A stretch of DNA of 24,753 nt from Myxococcales bacterium (GTDB lineage Bacteria > Myxococcota_A > UBA9160 > SMWR01), in NCBI GenBank assembly GCA_022572485.1, contig JACZVU010000020.1:1-24753 (forward strand), in the 5' to 3' direction. The notes under the pieces are model-generated. The model ran no database searches. It worked only from the letters and a program-made list of their open reading frames with translations, and was not told where the DNA came from. Shown one piece after another: positions 6,745 through 14,576 of this stretch; position 1 is the stretch's first letter; each line of letters begins with the position of its first letter. A program made the position numbers and the translations under genes.

Positions 6745-9426
6745 TCAGTCGTTCTCCCGCCAGAAGAGTGTCGCGCCATTGAGATTGACGTTGGAAGTGT
6801 CGATGATCTCAATGTCCGAACCGCTCTTCTCAATCACGATCCGGTTGTTCTTGCCGCCCACACCGATCGATATCTTCGGATCTGTCGGCAGGCCTGGCCC
6901 GAGCGAGAGAGCGCGCTCCGGGTCGCCGTATGCATCGGTGAAAGAACCCTCCCCGGTCACGAGATCGAAGACGTAGAGATTGCCGTCACCGCGAGCCACG
7001 CAGGGGTCGGTACCTGAGGTTGGTGTGAAGGTCGCTGCGATCACCTGGCCGCTGAAGATTTCGACGTTGGTCACGAACTTTTCGCCATCCGCGACGGTGA
7101 TGTAGAAACCCTTGTTGCTAAAGGTCTGAGCCGCTGCGCTTCCGCTGAAATCCGTCAGATCGGCCTCGGTAATCGTGGCGAGAGCCGGCGATGCGAGTCC
7201 GTAGGGGTCTGAATCGATCATCACGTAGAAGCGGTTGTTCGCATCCGTTTTTCTCGTATCGCCCTCGAATTGAAGATTGCGACGCTCGCCGCTTCCGAAG
7301 GCGAGATAGAGCTGGCCACTGGAGAAAGCCGCCGCCGGCGAAAACATGAAGTTCCTGTAGTACGTCACTGCGTTGATCCCGGATCCGATGGTTACGGGAG
7401 CGGCGGTGAAGAACGCCTTGAAGGGCCAATTTGGCTGGGTTCGGAGGCCACTGCCGTCGTTGATCCGATCCTCTCCGACATTCCGGATCGCCCATTTCCA
7501 GACATTCCCACCCATGTCTCCCACGTAGATCACATCGGCAACACCGTCGAAATTGAGATCGAGGACGGCAGGAGTACTGACTACGGAGTAGAGCATGGAC
7601 GCCTGGGGGTCTGCGATGGATCCAAATTTCTTTTCTGCGATCACACCGCCGGTCTTCAGATCGATGATGTAGATCCCGCGCCCCTTGAGAGAAGCAGCAG
7701 AGTAGCTGGAGACCAGACCGGTGACCTCATCGGGATTGGGATCGCTCGTCACGTCGTAGCCACCGGTCACGATCGCAACCCAACGATTCACGGTCTGACC
7801 GGCGATCTGCGTGTTCTTCAGCGTAATCTTCGTGATGATGGGTTTGGACCAGCTCTCTCCCATGAAGGCTTGATCGGCGGCATTGCCCTCAGCAGGGAAC
7901 TCCCACGCGTAGCGCGGAAAATCGGCATTGCCTCCATCGAGCGGGCTGACCTGATTGGGATTGGTGACATCCAACGCGTAATAGTGGTTGCCCCCTTCGC
8001 GCAGGGCGCCCACGAGGTACGTGTGCCACTCGCTGCCATCGGTCGGGCTCACGTTGTAACCCAGGCTCCCCGGGTTCTGGGCGTCGATCCAGACATCCGC
8101 CGAGTTCAGGTCGCCGTCGACGTAGTGATGACGGTCGGTCGGAGCGTCGATCGAGAGGTACTTGATGTTCTGCCGAGGCTGCCACGGCATGAAGCCGAAG
8201 AGTTCTGTACCCGTCCCCTTGCTGTAGTAGGGCAGCGCAGGAAGAGACGGCACGGTCCACGAGCCGGTGTCGAGCGCCTCGAGGAACCCCGCATTCGTAC
8301 CGGCGTAGAAAACCCGATCGCGACTCGAGTAGAAGGCCTTGAAGGGGCCGTAGCCTGGATCGTCGAGTCCCAGCAAGGGTTGCCGGACTGCGATGGCGCT
8401 CGAATGGAAGATGTCTCCCAGGCGTGCGGGGCGCGCCAAGCAGAGCCCCGGAGTCTCGACGTTGCTCGAGACGCCTGTGCCGAAGAAGCAACCCCTCACG
8501 TGCTGGACGATCTCGTCAGCCAGCCCCTCTTCGGTCGTTGCGGTGCTCCCGGCGAAGGTGTAAAACGGGCTATTGGGCGCTGGGTCCGAGGGCGCTCCCG
8601 GGGCTGTAAACGGGTCGAGCAGCAGATCGGTGTAGTCAATGCTTGTCGGATCGAAGTCCGGGGGGGTCGAGCCACTCGCGACGCCGGATTTCGAGACGTA
8701 GAGCTTGCGCGCATCAGGCAGTGGAATCTCATCTGCGGCGTCCCAGTAGAAGACGGCATCCGGCTTGAAAGGCCCATTGTTGCACTCACCCACGTCGGGG
8801 TCGTCGAGCGCGCAATCGCCGTTCTTGTCGCGAACCGCGCCGAGCGCGTCGATCGTCCAGGCGCGGACGTGACCCTCCCAGAACGCGCTCTTGTCGCGCG
8901 GGAAGAAGTAACTCTGGTAGAAATCAGCGCCATTCGCGGTCCGCGCAGAGGGTACGGTGGCCGCGGTGAAGGAAGCCGATTTTTCGATGATGTCGTTCAA
9001 CGCGTTGAGCAGCGCAAGCGTCAACTCGTCGCCGTCCACGACCTTGTAGAAGGTTCCGTTGCCCAGTACTGCGGTTCGCTCGAGATAGTCGTCCGTGGCG
9101 CTGTCCGTCGCGAAACCGACCGTGTAGATGTCGATCGTCTGATCTCCCGACAGGTCCGGGCGGAAATCCTTGTCGTACATGTATTTCGCAATGTCATCGA
9201 GGTAGAATGCGGCCTCGTCGGCGCTGCCGGGCTCTTCGACCTCCGCGTCGGCGTAGTAGTTTCCGATCAGTCCCGACATCCCGCCGGTACCAAAATTAGA
9301 GAATCCGAGTGCAGTGTCGGCGGGGTCAGCGTCGAAGTCGTCCCGACTGGGAAGGCCGTCGGTCACGATGATCACGAAGGCCTTCTCGCACTCGAAGAGC
9401 ATCGCGTCTTCGAACCATTGATTCAA
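6745..9426 (-). CDS. pilY1: PilY1, main C-terminal portion (after apparent frameshift)
   Basis: This 893-residue frame carries the second half of the von Willebrand A domain (KAFVIIVTDGLPSRDD near residues 15-29, IDIYTVGF near 100) and the PilY1 beta-propeller. DLNFDGVADVIYVGDMGGNV (623 onward) holds the DxNxDxVxD calcium loop that in Pseudomonas controls pilus extension and retraction. FWEGHVRAW and FYAGTNAGFLEALD are propeller strands. PilY1 is a tip adhesin exported to the periplasm, but this frame begins with a TTG inside a folded domain and has no signal peptide. It continues directly from the upstream frame. The two frames together (about 1,185 residues) have normal PilY1 length, so they are best read as one gene broken or misread at about 9425. 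Confidence 0.9.
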   Translation of the reverse strand: MNQWFEDAMLFECEKAFVIIVTDGLPSRDDFDADPADTALGFSNFGTGGMSGLIGNYYADAEVEEPGSADEAAFYLDDIAKYMYDKDFRPDLSGDQTIDIYTVGFATDSATDDYLERTAVLGNGTFYKVVDGDELTLALLNALNDIIEKSASFTAATVPSARTANGADFYQSYFFPRDKSAFWEGHVRAWTIDALGAVRDKNGDCALDDPDVGECNNGPFKPDAVFYWDAADEIPLPDARKLYVSKSGVASGSTPPDFDPTSIDYTDLLLDPFTAPGAPSDPAPNSPFYTFAGSTATTEEGLADEIVQHVRGCFFGTGVSSNVETPGLCLARPARLGDIFHSSAIAVRQPLLGLDDPGYGPFKAFYSSRDRVFYAGTNAGFLEALDTGSWTVPSLPALPYYSKGTGTELFGFMPWQPRQNIKYLSIDAPTDRHHYVDGDLNSADVWIDAQNPGSLGYNVSPTDGSEWHTYLVGALREGGNHYYALDVTNPNQVSPLDGGNADFPRYAWEFPAEGNAADQAFMGESWSKPIITKITLKNTQIAGQTVNRWVAIVTGGYDVTSDPNPDEVTGLVSSYSAASLKGRGIYIIDLKTGGVIAEKKFGSIADPQASMLYSVVSTPAVLDLNFDGVADVIYVGDMGGNVWKWAIRNVGEDRINDGSGLRTQPNWPFKAFFTAAPVTIGSGINAVTYYRNFMFSPAAAFSSGQLYLAFGSGERRNLQFEGDTRKTDANNRFYVMIDSDPYGLASPALATITEADLTDFSGSAAAQTFSNKGFYITVADGEKFVTNVEIFSGQVIAATFTPTSGTDPCVARGDGNLYVFDLVTGEGSFTDAYGDPERALSLGPGLPTDPKISIGVGGKNNRIVIEKSGSDIEIIDTSNVNLNGATLFWREND

Positions 9427-10301
9427 GCGACGCGGTTGCCGAGGTCGCTGTACTCGTAGATTGGAAATGGATTGCCGTCTTCGCCGAGGGGCATATCCGC
9501 CGCAACGCGCGGCATCCAGTAGGTGTAGATCTGGAAGAGCGTCTCCGCGAGCGGCGTGCCCTCCGATGCCGTGTCGGCAGTATTGATCGCCGCTTCGAGT
9601 TCGGCGGCGTGGTTCGGGTTGGATCGACCGAGGTCCGACGTGATGAACCCGCCGTTGGGGTCGACGCCGCCCACATCAGCCGGCTCGCGGAACTCCGCGG
9701 ATCCGAATCGGACGTTCTTGGTCTCCGCGACACAGAGCAGGTCCAACAGAACCTGTTTGGTGGCTTCAAAGCGCGTGCGCCGATACTTCTCGGCAAGGAA
9801 TCTCGAGGCGCCCGCCTGGGTGCAGCCCGCGACATTGGCTACTGCGGTATCGATCTCGTCGAGAATCGCCGCGTCGCCAGCGTCGCTCTCGTTGAGACCG
9901 AGGTACCACATCAGGTAGCGGCCGCTCCAGTAGGTCGGTTCGGGATTTCTGACACCGGTGACATCTCGATTGCCACGCGATGGGCTATCGCAATTGGCGT
10001 TGACTACGGTCATTCCGATCGAGTACACCGTATCGGGATCAAGAGCTCCACCGAAGTCCGCAGAATTGGTGCAATAACTACCGTCGGGCACCATCTCGAT
10101 GTCGAAGGCCGGATGCCACTCGATGTGGTTCATCGAGTCGGAATTGTCCATGAACAGAATCACGTTGGGCGCTACCGCGGACTGGAGGAGAAACAGGTCA
10201 TCGCCGCTCTGCGCACTTGCTGAAGCGGGCATCAGGAAGCAAAAGGACGCCACCAAGAGATGCGTAACAACACTTTTCGTCGAATGGAGGAGTGCGGTCA
10301 T
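9423..10301 (-). CDS. pilY1: PilY1, N-terminal portion (signal peptide and half of vWA domain)
   Basis: The 292-residue frame has a Sec signal peptide ending ASASA|QSGDD (cleavage near residue 30). NVILFMDNSDSMNH follows, with the MIDAS DxSxS motif at Asp52-Ser54-Ser56 of a von Willebrand A domain. It stops at TGA (9425-9423) right after YSDLGNRVA, in the middle of that domain. The TTG of the next frame overlaps the stop as TTGA. One extra base between GC and TTG would give a continuous reading, NRVALNQWFEDA. The start ATG has GAGGTG about seven bases upstream and is the first gene of the minor pilin operon. As it stands, the chain would be a secreted half-domain. Confidence 0.9.
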   Translation of the reverse strand: MTALLHSTKSVVTHLLVASFCFLMPASASAQSGDDLFLLQSAVAPNVILFMDNSDSMNHIEWHPAFDIEMVPDGSYCTNSADFGGALDPDTVYSIGMTVVNANCDSPSRGNRDVTGVRNPEPTYWSGRYLMWYLGLNESDAGDAAILDEIDTAVANVAGCTQAGASRFLAEKYRRTRFEATKQVLLDLLCVAETKNVRFGSAEFREPADVGGVDPNGGFITSDLGRSNPNHAAELEAAINTADTASEGTPLAETLFQIYTYWMPRVAADMPLGEDGNPFPIYEYSDLGNRVA

Positions 10302-10430
10302 TTAGTTCACCTCGAGCACCGTCCAGCCCTGTCAACGTCCGGCAAGCCGCGAGACACACCGAGAGTGGGTACAGTGCGTTCACTCGACCCAGCGGTGCCC
10401 TGCAGGCATTGTGGTGCAATAACCTCGTCG

Positions 10431-10460
10431 GTTTTCTCAACCACCCGCTTGAGCGAAAAC
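10431..10460. repeat. imperfect inverted repeat in divergent region
   Basis: The left arm GTTTTCTCAA (10431-10440) pairs with the right arm TTGAGCGAAAAC (10449-10460), apart from two extra bases in the right arm, across an 8-base spacer. No T-run follows on either side, so an operator is more likely than a terminator. It lies about 130 bases upstream of the pilY1 start. Confidence 0.45.
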
Positions 10461-10513
10461 TGCACGAAATTCATCGTCCGTAAGCGTGTCGCACTTGAGT
10501 TGCACATCTTCGC

Positions 10514-10555
10514 TTCACGCTTGCTCTCGAGTTCTTCGGTTCACTCTTGCTCTCG
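10514..10555 (+). repeat. two 16-base direct repeats upstream of PilZ gene
   Basis: TTCACGCTTGCTCTCG (10514-10529) and TTCACTCTTGCTCTCG (10540-10555) differ at one base and start 26 bases apart. They lie 125-165 bases before the PilZ start and could be paired binding sites for a regulator. No known consensus is recognised. Confidence 0.5.
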
Positions 10556-10679
10556 GGTGACTGGGGCGGCCCTACTCACTGCCGACGCGCGCGGGCGTCA
10601 ACTCGCAGGCCCCGGTGACCGATAAACGGAAACGCCCGTAGAGGCCGAATTTTCCCTCTTTCGGGTGGCGGGCGATGCG

Positions 10680-12506
10680 ATGGAGCGACGAGAAAACCGG
10701 AGAATCAAGCGAAGGCTCACCTGCGAATTCTTTTACGAGACGAGCGTCCAGCGCGGAATCATCCTCGACCTCGGCCCTTCGGGAATTTTCATCCGGACCA
10801 ACGCGCTGCTCTCTCCTGGAACGGAGATCGACATCCATCTGGCGGCTTCGGTGGCAGCGCCGACCATGACACTGCGAGGCTGCGTGGTGCGTCGCCGGTC
10901 CGTGCCGGCCGCGCTCACCACGCTGATCCAGCCCGGGATCGGTGTGAAGATCCTCGAAGCGCCGCGCGAATACGGGCTTCTCACGAGTGATTCCGCCCTC
11001 GATGAAGCAATCCAAACCGACTGCGACTTCACGCAGGCTCCGGGCGCCGACCCGAAATGCGAGGTCAGCGCGCCGCCCACGAAATCGGATCCAGGGGTTG
11101 GCGACGGCGACCGCAATCGACGACCCGAGTCGGCCCCGCCGGAAAACGCCGCAGAAGCGAGGGGCACTTTTAGAGACACAGAGGAGCGGCGAGCCAAATC
11201 CGCGCGCTCGTTCGCGAAGAAGGGCGCGAAACACGATACCCCGCGGAGCAAGCGAACCGAAAGGCCCAAGCCGCCACGCCCGCTCATCGCGGTGCTCGTG
11301 GGAGGTTCCGATCTGGACGAGATCGCCGAGATCCTCCGAGGTTTGGGCGTCGAGCCCATTCAATGTGGCCCCTACGATCCCCAGCTCGCGACACTCGACG
11401 ACGCCAGCCTCCTTGTCGTCTCCGCGGAGATCGCAATGTCGGATCCGATTCCGGTCGACACCGACCTACTCGTCGGAATCGCGGTCTGTGGAAATATTTC
11501 GGAAACCATGCGCTCGCAGATCCGCCAGCAGGGCTTCCGCTACCTGCTCCGTCCTCACATACACCCCGAAGCACTGCGACTCTTGCTCCGCTACGCGGTC
11601 TACGCGGAGCGCGATCGACGCGGGCGGGTTCGCCACCCCGTCGGGTGCGCGGTGAGCTGGCGATCTGGTTGGAAGCGGAGCCGTGGTCGATTGCTGGATA
11701 TTTCCCGGGCTGGGTGTTGTCTGTTGGTCGAGAACAGCCCGCAAGTGGGCACGCGCATCGCGATCAAGATTCCAGCCGAAACAATCGGCGGAAAAGCGCT
11801 CAAGCTTCGCGGAAAAGTACTCCGCAGCACACCCAACGCGGCGCACAGCGGAAACGAGCGCACTGCGCTTGGAGTGATTCTCGACGACAGCACGCCAGCA
11901 ACGCGCAAGGCTCTCGTAGACCTCTGCGAGAGATGGAGCGAGAGCCCGCCGGTACTACCGCACGGCGAGCGCCCACAAGCGCAGACTCCAGCAGTCGAAG
12001 CGCACGGCAAAGGAGCCCCCACGCTGGAACCGCAAAGCGAAGATCCCCAGACCCACACGGAGGATTTCTCCGAACCCAAGGCGAAAGATCTGACCCCCAC
12101 CGAATTGAAAGATTCTTCGTCGGCTGTCGTCCGGCCATTGCCAAACCGCGGTGTATTCGAACAAGAAATCGTCCAAGTCGATGAGGAAGCGCACGTCATT
12201 CAAGCGCTGCTCGGTCGCGACCTTTCGGTCGATGGGATCCGAGTGGTACGACAACTAGGACTCACCCCCGGCAACAAACTTCGACTCGCTCTGTTCGACA
12301 CCTCGCAGCAAGAACCGCTGATGTTGAGCGCGGAGGTTTCCAGAGTCGATACTGGAAGCGGGCTGTTCCTGCGCTTCGTCGATCTTTCAGCAGAGATGAC
12401 AGCCCGCATCGAAGGGATCGTCGCCCAACTGCCCGCAGTCGAGTCGATCGATCCGCATGGAGACGCGAGGGTCGTCCCTGCGGGCATCGTCTCGAACCAG
12501 GCCTGA
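10680..12506 (+). CDS. PilZ / receiver-like / PilZ / PilZ multidomain protein
   Basis: The 608-residue cytoplasmic protein has no signal or membrane segment. PilZ 1 (about 6-95) has RIKRR (8-12) and DLGPSG (30-35), with Gly where the DxSxxG motif has Ser. A charged linker (100-198) leads to a receiver-like fold (201-310: LIAVLVGGSDLDEIAEILRG, LLVVSAE, GFRYLLRP) that lacks the acidic pair and usual phospho-Asp context, so it is probably not phosphorylated. PilZ 2 (312-420) has both c-di-GMP motifs, RGRVR (314-318) and DISRAG (340-345). After a second linker, PilZ 3 (490-585) has DLSVDG (514-519) but no clear RxxxR. It is likely a c-di-GMP effector. It lies divergent from the pilus operon, which suggests a motility role. 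A GTG at 10665 is an alternative start. Confidence 0.85.
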   Translation: MERRENRRIKRRLTCEFFYETSVQRGIILDLGPSGIFIRTNALLSPGTEIDIHLAASVAAPTMTLRGCVVRRRSVPAALTTLIQPGIGVKILEAPREYGLLTSDSALDEAIQTDCDFTQAPGADPKCEVSAPPTKSDPGVGDGDRNRRPESAPPENAAEARGTFRDTEERRAKSARSFAKKGAKHDTPRSKRTERPKPPRPLIAVLVGGSDLDEIAEILRGLGVEPIQCGPYDPQLATLDDASLLVVSAEIAMSDPIPVDTDLLVGIAVCGNISETMRSQIRQQGFRYLLRPHIHPEALRLLLRYAVYAERDRRGRVRHPVGCAVSWRSGWKRSRGRLLDISRAGCCLLVENSPQVGTRIAIKIPAETIGGKALKLRGKVLRSTPNAAHSGNERTALGVILDDSTPATRKALVDLCERWSESPPVLPHGERPQAQTPAVEAHGKGAPTLEPQSEDPQTHTEDFSEPKAKDLTPTELKDSSSAVVRPLPNRGVFEQEIVQVDEEAHVIQALLGRDLSVDGIRVVRQLGLTPGNKLRLALFDTSQQEPLMLSAEVSRVDTGSGLFLRFVDLSAEMTARIEGIVAQLPAVESIDPHGDARVVPAGIVSNQA

Positions 12507-12740
12507 GAAAGACCATCTCTGCCCCACTTTCCGACGAGCCACTGCCCCCATGTGCCGCACCTGCTCGCGATCCCCCGTCATTTGCGATCGATTCTCGGCG
12601 GCACATGCCTTGCAACGACCCTACACGGCAAAAGAAGGATCGAGAGCAGCATCCTACCAATCGGGTGGAGCACAGCTTGCGAAACGCCAAAGTGCCGAGC
12701 CTGCTGCATTGGCTCGGGCTCGGGGATCACACGGGATCCG
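12507..12740. other. intergenic region and 5' leader of the hemerythrin operon
   Basis: These 234 bases hold the sigma-54 promoter at 12599-12615 and an inferred leader of about 116 bases before the hemerythrin start. The hexamer GCGATC occurs twice (12567-12572 and 12584-12589) just upstream of the promoter. An open frame runs in from 12552 but has no recognisable protein before the ATG at 12741. Confidence 0.6.
12599..12615 (+). promoter_or_regulatory. sigma-54 (-24/-12) promoter
   Basis: CGGCACATGCCTTGCAA matches the RpoN consensus TGGCACG-N4-TTGCA. The invariant GG (12600-12601) and GC (12612-12613) are separated by exactly 10 bases, GGCAC is complete at -24 and TTGCA is complete at -12. 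The predicted start of transcription is near 12625. It faces the hemerythrin / kinase / NtrC-type regulator operon. The regulator encoded there is of the class that activates RpoN promoters, so autoregulation is a reasonable inference. Confidence 0.72.
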
Positions 12741-13178
12741 ATGGAAACGAACGAAGGCAAACTTCGCGACCGCTTGAAGCGCGCCGCCGATCAAATCCAG
12801 GCACAGCACAGGCGGCTCGAGCCTCTCTTCGAGGATCTGAGCAGCGCGCTCGCGAGCGGAGCCAGTCGCAACGCGCAGACCGCTGCTTTTCGACTCGATG
12901 GTGCCGTCAAAGCCCATTTTCTGCTCGAGGAGAAGATCGTCTTCCCGGCGATTCGCGGGTTCTGTCCGCAGCACCACGCTGAACTCGAAGCGCTCATCGA
13001 AGACCACCACGGTATCAACGTCGGGCTTCAAACCGTCATCGATCAGATCCTCAGGAAACAGCTCCATCTCGCCGCTAGGTCTCTCGAATCGTGTTGGCTC
13101 GCCGTCAAGGACCATGAGTGTCGCGAAGAGGTTTTTCTGAACGCTCTTGACTCTGCGCCTCCGGAACTCACCTTCTGA
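12741..13178 (+). CDS. hemerythrin-like (HHE) domain protein
   Basis: The 145-residue protein is a single four-helix bundle of the HHE cation-binding family, which holds a non-haem di-iron centre that binds oxygen or responds to NO or redox. Candidate ligands are His23, His59-x3-Glu63 (HFLLEE), His78/79, His89/90 and His125-x3-Glu129 (HECREE), in the usual order and spacing. The ATG at 12741 is chosen because the domain starts right after it; a longer frame from 12552 adds 63 unlike residues. CGGGATCCG offers a weak binding site. The stop is three bases before the globin-coupled kinase start, so the two are translated together. A role in delivering or buffering the kinase ligand is inference. 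Confidence 0.85.
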   Translation: METNEGKLRDRLKRAADQIQAQHRRLEPLFEDLSSALASGASRNAQTAAFRLDGAVKAHFLLEEKIVFPAIRGFCPQHHAELEALIEDHHGINVGLQTVIDQILRKQLHLAARSLESCWLAVKDHECREEVFLNALDSAPPELTF

Positions 13179-13181
13179 TAA

Positions 13182-14456
13182 ATGCCCCGCTCCGCCGATC
13201 TCGAGATGCGCCTCGGTTACCTAAACCTGGGTCCTGAGGATTTGGAGCGGCTCGCCGCATTACAACCGGTTCTCGAGAAGCACGCTGCCGGACTGGTGGA
13301 TTCCTTTTACCACCACCTGCTTTCGTTTTCCCCGACACGTCAGCTCCTCGTAGACCCGGCGGTCCGAGAGCGGCTCCTGAACACGCAACGCAACTACCTG
13401 CTTAGCCTCGCGGGTCCGATCATCGACGACGCCTACCTCGAACAGCGCCGACTCATCGGCGAGGCTCACGAACGGATCGGGCTGGAACCGCGCTGGTACC
13501 TCGGAGCCTACACGCTCTACCTCTCGCTGCTCGTACCATTGGTGCACGAGGCCCACCCGCACGATCCTCTCGAGGCGAGTCGAACGATCGCCGCGCTCCA
13601 TAAACTGCTCTCGCTCGACGCGCAGATCGCAATGGAGGCCTACATCGATCTACAACAGCAACAGCTCCAGTACTTCACGAGCGAACTCGCGGAGGAAAGC
13701 CGACGCCTCGCGCGAGATTTCGAAGATCAAAAGGTGGAGCTTCAGCTCACTGAAAACCGCGCGCGGATTGCCGAAGAGCTCGCGTCAATGATCACTTTGG
13801 TCGCCGGCCTCGCGCACGAGATAGGAACACCTATGGGTGTTATTCAAGGACACGCCAATCAACTCGAATCTGCGGTTTCCGATGAGGACGCGAAATGGCG
13901 CTTGCGTACGATTCAGGAACAGGTCGGCCGGATTTCGAAGATCATCCAGACGCTTCTCAACATGGCGCGACCCGGCAAGGCACAGCAGGTGCCCGTCTCA
14001 CTCGAATCCGTAATCGAGACGACCCTCGCGTTCTTGACGGAGAAGTTCTCCCGTTTCGGAATCGAGATCCGATCCCAGCTCGATGCCGCACCGAGTGTGC
14101 TCGGCGACCCCGAGCGCCTGCAACAGCTCTTCCTCAATCTGTTCATGAACGCCGTAGACGCGATGCCCGACGGCGGAGAATTGCGGGTTGCACTGCAAGC
14201 CACAGCGGATGGCAAAGTTGAAATCACGGTTGCGGACAATGGCCAGGGCATTCCCGAACGGGACCTCCCGCGGATCTTTGAGCCGTTTTTCACCTCGAAG
14301 GAAGCAGGCGCCGGAAACGGTCTCGGCCTGATGGTCGCGAAGGGAATTGTCACGGATCACGGCGGGAGCATGGAGGTGGAAAGCGAGGAGGGCCGCGGAA
14401 CCGAGTTTCGGATCTTCCTCCCACGCAATGGTGCGCCGGCCGCTTTACAGCCCTAA
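13182..14456 (+). CDS. globin-coupled sensor histidine kinase
   Basis: The 424-residue protein has no membrane segments, so it senses in the cytoplasm. Residues 10-160 form a protoglobin domain: SFYHHLL with Tyr43 at the probable distal (B10) position, and [19 protein letters not shown] with proximal haem ligand His96, the hallmark of globin-coupled sensors. A helical linker (160-205) leads to the HisKA box [14 protein letters not shown] (phospho-His212) and an HATPase domain with N-box [10 protein letters not shown] (Asn323), DNGQGIP (352-357), EPFFTSK and GNGLGL (379-384). It should autophosphorylate according to the haem state (O2, CO or NO) and pass phosphate to the regulator encoded next. 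The ATG at 13182 lies three bases after the hemerythrin stop; an ATG at 13206 is possible. Confidence 0.92.
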   Translation: MPRSADLEMRLGYLNLGPEDLERLAALQPVLEKHAAGLVDSFYHHLLSFSPTRQLLVDPAVRERLLNTQRNYLLSLAGPIIDDAYLEQRRLIGEAHERIGLEPRWYLGAYTLYLSLLVPLVHEAHPHDPLEASRTIAALHKLLSLDAQIAMEAYIDLQQQQLQYFTSELAEESRRLARDFEDQKVELQLTENRARIAEELASMITLVAGLAHEIGTPMGVIQGHANQLESAVSDEDAKWRLRTIQEQVGRISKIIQTLLNMARPGKAQQVPVSLESVIETTLAFLTEKFSRFGIEIRSQLDAAPSVLGDPERLQQLFLNLFMNAVDAMPDGGELRVALQATADGKVEITVADNGQGIPERDLPRIFEPFFTSKEAGAGNGLGLMVAKGIVTDHGGSMEVESEEGRGTEFRIFLPRNGAPAALQP

Positions 14457-14471
14457 TTTTATCGCACAAAA

Positions 14472-14512
14472 TGGGGCTATTTGCTACACATGTGGGTCTA
14501 TTTGGAACACAT
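14472..14512 (+). repeat. tandem 15-base sites, 21 bases apart
   Basis: CTATTTGCTACACAT (14477-14491) and CTATTTGGAACACAT (14498-14512) differ at two bases and start 21 bases apart, two helical turns, so they lie on the same face of the DNA. Both are preceded by a G-run. They sit about 60-100 bases before the regulator start and upstream of the sigma-54-like element at 14547-14564, the usual place for activator binding sites. No known consensus is recognised. Confidence 0.5.
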
Positions 14513-14546
14513 TGAGCCACCAGGCACCGCCAGAGCGCTCAGTGCC

Positions 14547-14564
14547 TTGGTACGATTCGTGCTT
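14547..14564 (+). promoter_or_regulatory. candidate sigma-54 promoter at the response regulator gene
   Basis: TTGGTACGATTCGTGCTT has GG (14549-14550) and GC (14561-14562) exactly 10 bases apart and fits TTGGCACG-N4-TTGCTT with two mismatches. The predicted start would be near 14574, only three bases before the ATG at 14577, so the message would be nearly leaderless and would lose the AAAAGGG binding site. This weakens the call. Confidence 0.4.
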
Positions 14565-14576
14565 CAAAAGGGCGCT

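Larger units (their letters stand above)
10302..10679. other. divergent intergenic region, pilY1 operon / PilZ gene
   Basis: This 378-base region has no credible gene. It must hold the promoters of both the pilus operon (leftward) and the PilZ gene (rightward). It contains an imperfect inverted repeat (10431-10460) and a pair of 16-base direct repeats (10514-10555), listed separately. A GG-N10-GC spacing on the minus strand near 10380-10396 lacks the other sigma-54 promoter bases and is not called. Confidence 0.6.

Noticed and set aside
9415..9435. Programmed -1 frameshift in pilY1
   Set aside because: No X-XXY-YYZ slippery heptamer occurs before the TGA and no clear downstream stimulatory hairpin was seen.
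7270..9459. 729-codon plus-strand open frame
   Set aside because: It lies antisense to pilY1, whose reading has clear vWA and propeller motifs; the plus-strand product has none and is a composition effect.
10380..10396. Minus-strand GG-N10-GC upstream of pilY1
   Set aside because: Only the GG and GC match; the surrounding -24 and -12 bases do not fit the RpoN consensus.
12552..12740. 63-residue N-terminal extension of the hemerythrin-like protein
   Set aside because: It would overlap the sigma-54 promoter and has no domain or signal-like sequence; the ATG at 12741 fits the domain start.
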